A program made the position numbers and the translations under genes. Below are positions 41,101-50,100 of a DNA stretch of 64,000 nt, one piece after another. Location: contig NC_092676.1 of the NCBI RefSeq assembly GCF_964355755.1, positions 29,711,871 through 29,775,870 on the forward strand, given 5' to 3'. The notes under the pieces are model-generated. The model saw only the letters and a list, made by a program, of their open reading frames with translations. It searched no databases and had not been told where the DNA came from. This DNA is from Antedon mediterranea (Eukaryota; Echinodermata; Crinoidea; Comatulida; Antedonidae). Numbering within the stretch: the first letter of the stretch is position 1; the number at the start of each line of letters is the position of its first letter.

Positions 41101-44100
41101 AATATAATATGCTATAATTCGTATAGGTTAATTTTCAAAATGTCAATACTATTTAAGTATAATAATGTTGGGTTACTCGGTTGGTCTGGTTTTGTTCTAT
41201 CCATTTTGCAATTTATATTTGTAGTCAAAATAAAGATCTCCATAATTAAAATTGTCTGTAAGAAATAAAGTTTAATTCAATTTAGTTTCAATTTACATTG
41301 AACAAAATAAACCTTCGACAATCATAAAGTTTTTAAAATAAGATTTCTGTTCACGAAAAGTAGAGCAGCATTTTGAGAATTGTAATGTGTGTTTGGAATG
41401 TGTTAATGTTATCCACGGGAACGGTACATTTATCATATTATATGGATATGATTAATTGGTAAATTCTTGCTATTAACAAGATGTGCAGTGAAGCGTGTCA
41501 TCAATTCTCACGTCAATCACTCTGCTGAGAGAGGTCTTTTAGAAGCACCTTTTTGGTACTGTCCTAGTTTCTTTGCCAAATACGAATATCCCGTATGTTG
41601 TCTTATATTAACCTATTAGCCTTCCAAGTATCTCAACCATTTGTCTGCAGTTTCACTTCGATTTTAATTGAACTCGTATTTTATATAAAATAAAACAATA
41701 AATAATGATTGAATGCTCTTGGCTGAGTGAATGTATCTTAATGTATTCATTAACTTTCTACAGATCTGTTTGTCAAATGAAACAAACTTTCTTCATCTAT
41801 TTCATTCAAACCTTTTAATTCCTTGAGCTTTTTTCTATTGATTTACATAATTGTTTTTGTATTTTGGATTTTATAATTGATAAATGAACACTTTGATTTG
41901 AGTTTTTAATACTGATGTTGTAATTTGTGTTCATTATTTTGTCTTTTTGCAGCATGTGAACTTCTAAATAAAGGCGTTGTTGCAGTTTTTGCACCCCAAT
42001 CGAGTGCCGGCGCTGTTGCCGTTGAATCTGTGTGCAGTTCCTTTTCTGTTCCAATAATTGAGTGTCGGTGGGACTATCAACGACGGCATAATTATGCTTC
42101 GTTCAATTTATATCCACAACACAATTTGTTAGGCCAAGCTTTAAAAGACTTAGCACAATATTTCAAGATGACAAAAATAGCAATTTTGTACCAGTACGAT
42201 GAAGGTAAGGACATTTATGTTAGCAATTCTTTAAGAGCGCCACTAGCGTCTTGATTGTTGTTTGTATCTTTTAGCTCAAAATACGTATGACAAGCCATGT
42301 GTGCCAATTTTGTTTTATTAATATTAGCGTAACACAAAATTGGCACGCGCGTGAAATGCCGTACCATTTTCAACAGTATTTAAACGCACATCGTCCGTTA
42401 AGTGATGTCATACAAATTATGCGCGCGCCAAAAAAAAAAAACAAAAAAAAAACCCCCAGAGGAATACAGGCCTCTACAAAATCAGTAGTAAATGCTATTT
42501 AACCTTTTTTCAGGATTAGTTAGACTTCAAGAATTACTGACCGTTTGTAATTTCAAACAAGGTCAAGTGATTATTAAGAAAATGATGGGACCTGATTTTA
42601 GACAGTTACTGCAAGAAATAAAACGATCTGGAATATCAAACATAATAGTGGATTGTGACGACGAAACTCTTCCATTGTTTTTAAATCAGGTAATGTACAA
42701 TGTTATTTATTTACTTTTTATTTAATATTCATATTAATAAAAAAACACAAATTGACAAATTAATTCTATAGATAATTTATGATCTCAACAACAAATAATA
42801 AAAGATTATAAAATATGTTTGGAGATTATTCAAATGACGGTTCCTTCAAAGTATCGTGTAGACAATCTTTTAAAACCTATTCAGTGGTGGTAAAATAAAC
42901 AGAGTGTATTAAAATGGAATATATATATATAAATGTCTGTAGCAACAATTTTTGTTTGTTTTGTAATTTAGACTATGCAGGTTCAGATGCTTCGCTACGA
43001 ATTCCACTATGTATTTACATCACTGGTAAGTTACATCAACAAATTATCCATCATGATATAGACGCACTCAATCACTTTGAACGCATTGTCGTAATTGTTG
43101 GAAACATCTATCACTTTGTATTCATTATACTTCAGTTTATAGTTGTTTACTACAGTAGTATGTTTTGATATCATTATGCACATTGATGAGCTGCTTCTAA
43201 GAATGGCGGAGAATACGTCAGTAAACTCATACATTATTATAACAATAATACCGCAGGTATCTCACAATCGTGACGCTACTAAAAAAAATACACGCAAGCT
43301 GAGACGCGCGCGTTCAAAATACGTCATATACGTCATGTATCTTCTGTGAAGCACGTTGTTTTTAACGCGTCCATCATAACAAATAGTTTCATAATGCTAA
43401 CTCCTCGTCAATGAACACGCGATGTTTACTGATATGTCCCACTTAACAAATATATTTATATAACAGATATAGATATCAACATGTCTTACTCTGGTCAAAT
43501 AAATGACCAGAAGCCTGGACATGCTTCACCGTCATGTGCTCTTTGGCATTTGGTTTAACAGCTAACACCAACATGACATGATATGGAAAGTAGCCGGTCC
43601 AGCTGTCGTGGTATACGTTTAGGATATTCTTTTTTGTCCTATTATTCAAGGCCTGTTTTATTTGTTCAGTTGCCGCGTTTACAGGACATCCATAGATTGA
43701 AGTGACATATACCCTCTGACATTCACAATTGGATAAGATAACTCATTAACACCCATCTTGACGACAATCGTAGAAGTTGTTGATTTACTTGTACATACAG
43801 GGCTATACGCTTATTATTTTTGTTTGACAAAGACAAACTACATTTTAGTTTCTGTCGTTATTCGGCTCCTCCTCAGTCTACCATCTTCCTTTCTGTTCGC
43901 ATTATATTCCCCACCTCCCACCCCCCCCCCCCCGCCAACGTTTATGCTAGAAATCACGAATGATATCAAAGCAAAGAGTGAATATTATACATGACAAAAA
44001 TTAATTATGGCATAAATTAAATCTTATCTTACAGCGGGCGCTATGCAAGAGTATTATGTACCCATTTATTTATTTACTATTTTTGACGTCATTAATACAT

Positions 44101-47100
44101 TGTTTTCCGGTGTCCAGTTATTAGGTTTATTTATTGTTTGTTTTTAATTTGTTTAGAATATGCATATGATTGATATGAGTTTATATGCGGGAGATAACGT
44201 AAATATTTCAAGTTTTCGACTTCTTGATGACGACAATAAAGATGTTGAAGAAGTGATTCAAAAGTGGAAGAGAGAGCATTACCAGACAAGTATGTCGGTA
44301 AGTTGTTGCCAATCTACTGTCCATTTCTGTTTTTCATGTGCTGCTTCTTTTTATAATCAATAAAATACATTTGCACCTGTTTGTGGTGATTTTTCTTTAC
44401 CGGTATTTGCGTTTTATATGAGCATATTTAGTATTTTTTTTAAAGATAATTTTTTGTTGTTGATCCAACAGATCGAATGTACTAAAATGGTACAGTACTT
44501 ACAATATTATATAATCCAAATGAACTTATTTCAATAGCATTTATGTAGCTACTACATTATTACTATGATATCACCGATATCCAACTAATAACATAACAAA
44601 CATTGTATATCAAGTGCAATTTTCTGTTTTAAGTGTCTAACTGTTTGTGTCTACAAAAAACGTAAAAACAATTAAAATAAAGCTCTGTCTACACTATTAA
44701 AATGTATGAGACAAAGAAAATATGATGTGCCCATATATGGACGATGTGACATGATGTCACACCACTACCATATTTAGGCACATCACTACCATATTTGGGC
44801 ACATCACACTATTTTTTGTCAAACTAGTTTGATAGTGTGGACAGAGCTTAAGACTCACTCACCTCTTGTATTTATCTTCATGCTGTTATGCGTCCTTATG
44901 CTGTGTATTCTTGATACATGGCACCTAGATGCAGAGACATATAATCCATTTAAAATCCAGTATAACTAGATTCACATATTCAAGAAGTAATCAGTTGTTA
45001 TACGTATCCAGCCATATACAGTATGTTATACATCCATATTCTAATACTATCATCATACATAGAATGTATTGCTCGTCTGTTGTGAAATGACAATACAAAT
45101 TCACTTGTCCTCCCCTGATCCAACATATATAATGCCCATTATTGCTCGTCGTATGTTTCTGTCCCCTGGTTTACTTACGTTTTATCCAGGTGGTGGGGAA
45201 CAAGCTATAAATTTACATAATGCATACGTCATGCTTACTTAAGCATTGTTGTTATGTGAAACAATTACACACATTAAAATATTAATTAATGGTGTATTGC
45301 TGAAGCAAAATGATATTTGGACCCGTCTTATTTCGAATTCACGTTTCCAAAATGAGTTATTTACAGCAACAAAAAAAGATGGGGTTTTTTTGGTGAATTT
45401 TTTAGACGAAAGCGGCATTGATATATGATGGGGTAATGTTGATAGCTGAAGCGTTACGAGATCGGGAAAACATGATTGTGCCACAAAACCTGGACTGTAA
45501 ATCTGATGAAACGTGGGAACATGGTGAAACTATGGCCGATTCTATAGAAATGGTAAACACTATTTTTATTTTGTATTTCAACAATGTTTATAGAGGGTGA
45601 TCCTTCCAGTTTCCTCGCAGAGGAGCTGATATCCAGGGGACCTGATGTCCAGGGGAGCTGATATCTAGGGGCCCTGATATCTAGGTATCTGATATCAAGG
45701 GGACTTGATATCCAGGGGCCCTGATATGCAGGGGAGCTGATATCCAGGGGAGCTGATATCCAGGGAAGCTGATATCCAGGGGAGCTGATATCCAAGGGCC
45801 CTGATATTCAGGGGACTTGATATCCAGGGGAGCTGATATTCAGGGCCCTGATATCCAGAGGAGCTGATATTCAGGGCCCTGATATTCAGGGTCTTCTATT
45901 ATTCAATTAAAAATACAAAAATTACAATCACAAAAAGTACATTCAAAAGAGAGACAATACAAGCAAATAGATTATTATTAAAGACACATGACATTTTCAC
46001 TAAATACATTTTTTTAAATAGATAATTGATAAACGCATTGAAACTATTTTTGTTTAACAATTTATAAAATCAATTTAGACACATACAAAATAAACGACAC
46101 ATTTAACTGAAAACACATCAATTGAAATTAACACATTATAACATTTATGTATTTTCTGAAATTGACTTGCCAGTTTGCGTTTCCTTCCAATATGGTTAGA
46201 CCTATATTTCCAAAATTTGCGCACATTTAATGTGTTAAAACGGTGTTTGCGTGCCATAGACGAAAACACTGATGAAATGTCAATTCGTTAATGTGTTAAT
46301 GCGGTGTTTGCGTGCCATAGACGAAAACGCTGATGGACTGTCAATTCGTTTTTTTTCTTCTTTAGGCGACATTTGCATCGTCTCCATTTTCAACATTAAC
46401 TGGAAAGTTAGCTTTTGATGTCGACATGGAAGGAGTCCGTGAAAACATTACGTTTATATACAATCAATTATCGGGTGGGGTAATGGCAAAGGTATGTTCC
46501 TTTAAATTATATTCCTTTATTTATATTATTTTAAGGAGATTCTTGCATATTTCAAAGCGACAAGATTTTCCCATGGGATTTCCTAAAGGATCTAAAGGGG
46601 AAATCCCATTTATGTTTTGTGACATCTCTCGACCAACCCATATTCAGGGGACACCCAATTAATGCTTATTAAGGTATTCCATTATGTATTTTCATGGAAA
46701 CTACCCGACTAAGACAAACTTTGAAACCGAATCATAAATACCCGTCCAAAGGTGTCTCCCTCCTTTATTTTGTTTGTAGTAATCGTAGCTGTGTTTACGT
46801 GGGACCCGGCCAAAGGTGTGTCCCTCCTTTATTTTGTTTGTAGTAATCGTAGCTGTGTTTACGTGGGACCCGGCCAAAGGTGTGTCCCTCCTTTACTTTG
46901 TTTGTAGTAATCGTAGCTGTGTTTACGTGGGACCCGTCCAAAGGTGTCTCCCTCCTTTATTCTGTTTGTAGTAATCGTAGCTGTGTTTACGTGGGACCCG
47001 TCCAAAGGTGTCTCCCTCCTTTATTCTGTTTGTAGTAATCGTAGCTGTGTTTACGTGGGACCCGGCTAAAGGTGTGTTCCTCCTTTACTTTGTTTGTAGT

Positions 47101-50100
47101 AATCGTAGCTGTGTTTACGTGGGACCCGGCCAAAGGTGTCTCCCTCCTTTACTTTGTTTGTAGTAATCGTAGCTGTGTTTACGTGGGACCCGGCCAAAGG
47201 TGTGTCCCTCCATTATTTTGTTTGTAGTAATCGTAGCTGTGTTTACGTGGGACCCGTCCAAAGGTGTCTCCCTCCTTTATTTTGTTTGTAGTAATCGTAG
47301 CTGTGTTTACGTGGGACCCGGCCAAAGGTGTCTCCCTCCTTTATTTTGTTTGTAGTAATCGTAGATGTGTTTACGTGGGACCCGGCCAAAGGTGTGTCCC
47401 TCCTTTATTTTGTTTGTAGTAATCGTAGCTGTGTTTTCTATTAGTTTGGTACATGGGATCAGGCAATCGGTCTGAACGTGTCAGACGGACGGACAAACCA
47501 CACCATGGATTTGGCTAATAGAACACTTATTGTTACAACAGTATTGGTAAGCGTTTAATTACATTGCATTGTGGGAGAAGAGTGAATAACATTTCTGTCA
47601 TTCAAGTCAGCTTTCGATACTACTATAATTCAATTCACTTTATTACTTGTCCTCAAAAAATATATTTGGTATTTCATAGCATATAAGAATAAATAAAAAA
47701 TTAGGTTAAAAGTATAAAAAGAGTTAGGAACACTTATATAAAACACATTGCATTAAAATATAAAAAAAATCAAAATAGTATAGAGATAAACAAATTAAGT
47801 CACAAAATTAAACATCATTTAATAGTCTGATGGAATTTTATTGACAATGATATACAGTATTTTCTTTTTTAATAACAGGAAAAGCCTTACGTAATGGAAA
47901 AAGAGTCGAGTAAAGCTCTTGAAGGCAACGATAGATATGAAGGTTACTGTATAGATTTACTAGAAGAAATTGCAAAATCGATCAAATTTGATTATAAAAT
48001 AGCTCTGGTTCCAGATGGTGATTATGGAACAGAAAACGTAGATGGAAACTGGAGTGGAATGGTCGGAGAACTTGTCAAGAAAGTGAGGAATTATGTCTGT
48101 AGATGTTATGTATATTTTCCTCTCAAACAGGCAATGTATTAATAAAGAAAATTATAAACCACTTATTTAATCTTAAATACATGATTGACGTCATAGCTCT
48201 ATGTGAAGAAATTGTCGAATAAGCGTCGAATCCTACTTACGAATACATTCATTCTTCTCTTTCCAACGATGTAATAATGATTTATTCGCCCTATTGTAAA
48301 AATTATAAATACAAAATAAAATAAAAATAAAAAGCAGGACTCAAAGAATTAACGACTAAAATAACATTATTCTTTTTCAACAGAATGCGGATTTAGCCGT
48401 TGCTCCTCTTACAATAAACTACGATCGTGAAACAGCCATTGATTTTTCTAAACCATACATGCATTTAGGCATCAGTATTCTTTACCGTGTACCTGAGCCT
48501 CAAGATCCGGGTATATTCTCCTTTCTAGATCCACTTTCGTTCGACGTCTGGCTATACGTGCTTCTCGCGTTTGTGTCCGTCAGTATGACTATGTTCGTGT
48601 TGGCACGTTTTAGCCCGTACGAATGGTTTAATTCCCATCCCTGTAACCCAGAGTACGACCGAGTGGAAAACCAGTTCAACTTGCTCAATTGTATGTGGTT
48701 TGCGTTTGGTGGACTAATGCAACAAGGCTCAGAGATTAATCCAAGAGCCTTTTCCACAAGAGTGTTGAGCGGATTCTGGTGGTTTTTCTCCTTGATCTTG
48801 ATATCGTCATATACAGCGAATTTAGCTGCTTTTCTAACTGTTGAAAGAATGATATCACCAATTCAGAATGCCGATGATCTAGCAGGGCAGACTACTATTC
48901 GGTATGGGACTCGAGACGGTGGCTCTAGTGTGGCCTTCTTTGAGGTAAGTAAAGAGTTATAGCAATGAATGGTTACCGTAATACATACAATCATGTATGA
49001 GGATACGAGGGACATGCAATCTTTCACAATAACTGTTGTCCATCCCCATAAAGCTTGATTCCCACGCCATAGGTTTAACGTAAGTAAGTTGCCCCGCCAC
49101 AATGTGTGTTAGGATGATCTACTGCTTGTCATTGGTCAAATTACTTGCGGCGCGCTTGCTCGCTTTTGTTGCATCAAAATGGAAACCAAAGTTTATGGTA
49201 CAGTAATTGAACAGCATCTTTTACCACTTTATTTTCAATAACAGGAGTCTACAATTCCTACGTATAAAAAGATGTGGGATTTTATGTCCTCAAATCGTGA
49301 TGAAGTACTCATGACAAATTATTCAGAAGGTATCAACCGAGTTTTAACACAAAAGAAGTATGCTTTCCTAATGGAATCGACTATGATAGAATACATTGTA
49401 GCAGAAAACTGTAAAAACCTGACACAGATTGGTGGATTATTAAATTCAAGAGGTTACGGAATTGGAACACAGTTAGGTAAGACGCAAAACATACCGGTAC
49501 TATGTTCAGTGTATGTGAATGACGTCACATAATTAGTGACCTAACGCAAACAAGCATTTGCGGACAAAAGGCGTACTAATACCTATCAGTGCTTATCAGA
49601 ATGGCTTAAGGCGTACTAATATCTATCAGTGCTTATCAGAATGGCTTAAAGCGTACTAATATCTATCAGTGCTTATCAGAATGGCTTAAGGCGTACTAAT
49701 ATCTATCAGTGCTTATCAGAATGGCTTAAAGCGTACTAATATCTATCAGTGCTTATCAGAATGGCTTAAAGCGTACTAATATCTATCAGTGCTTATCAGA
49801 ATGGCTTAAAGCGTACTAATATCTATCAGTGCTTATCAGAATGGCTTAAAGCGTACTAATATCTATCAGTGCTTATCAGAATGGCTTAAAGCGTACTAAT
49901 ATCTATCAGTGGTTATCAGAATGGCTTAAAGCGTACTAATATCTATCAGTGCTTATCAGAATGGCTTAAAGCGTACTAATATCTATCAGTGCTTATCAGA
50001 ATGGCTTAAAGCGTACTAATATCTATCAGTGCTTATCAGAATGGCTTAAAGTGTACTAATATCTATCAGTGCTTATCAGAATGGCTTAAAGCGTACTAAT

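Noticed and set aside
42914-43168. 84-residue open frame over the micro-exon
   Set aside because: Wrong frame and no similarity; the real coding piece is the 54-bp exon D within it.
45454-45795. Minus-strand frame reading [13 protein letters not shown] repeats
   Set aside because: Translation of the 17-bp tandem repeat and antisense of exon F.
48384-48944. AMPA or NMDA receptor identity for gene 1
   Set aside because: NSHPCNP after M1, MQQGSE in the pore loop, and the exon pattern fit kainate receptors; AMPA receptors have MQQGCD and a different M1-M2 linker, NMDA receptors an Asn in the pore.
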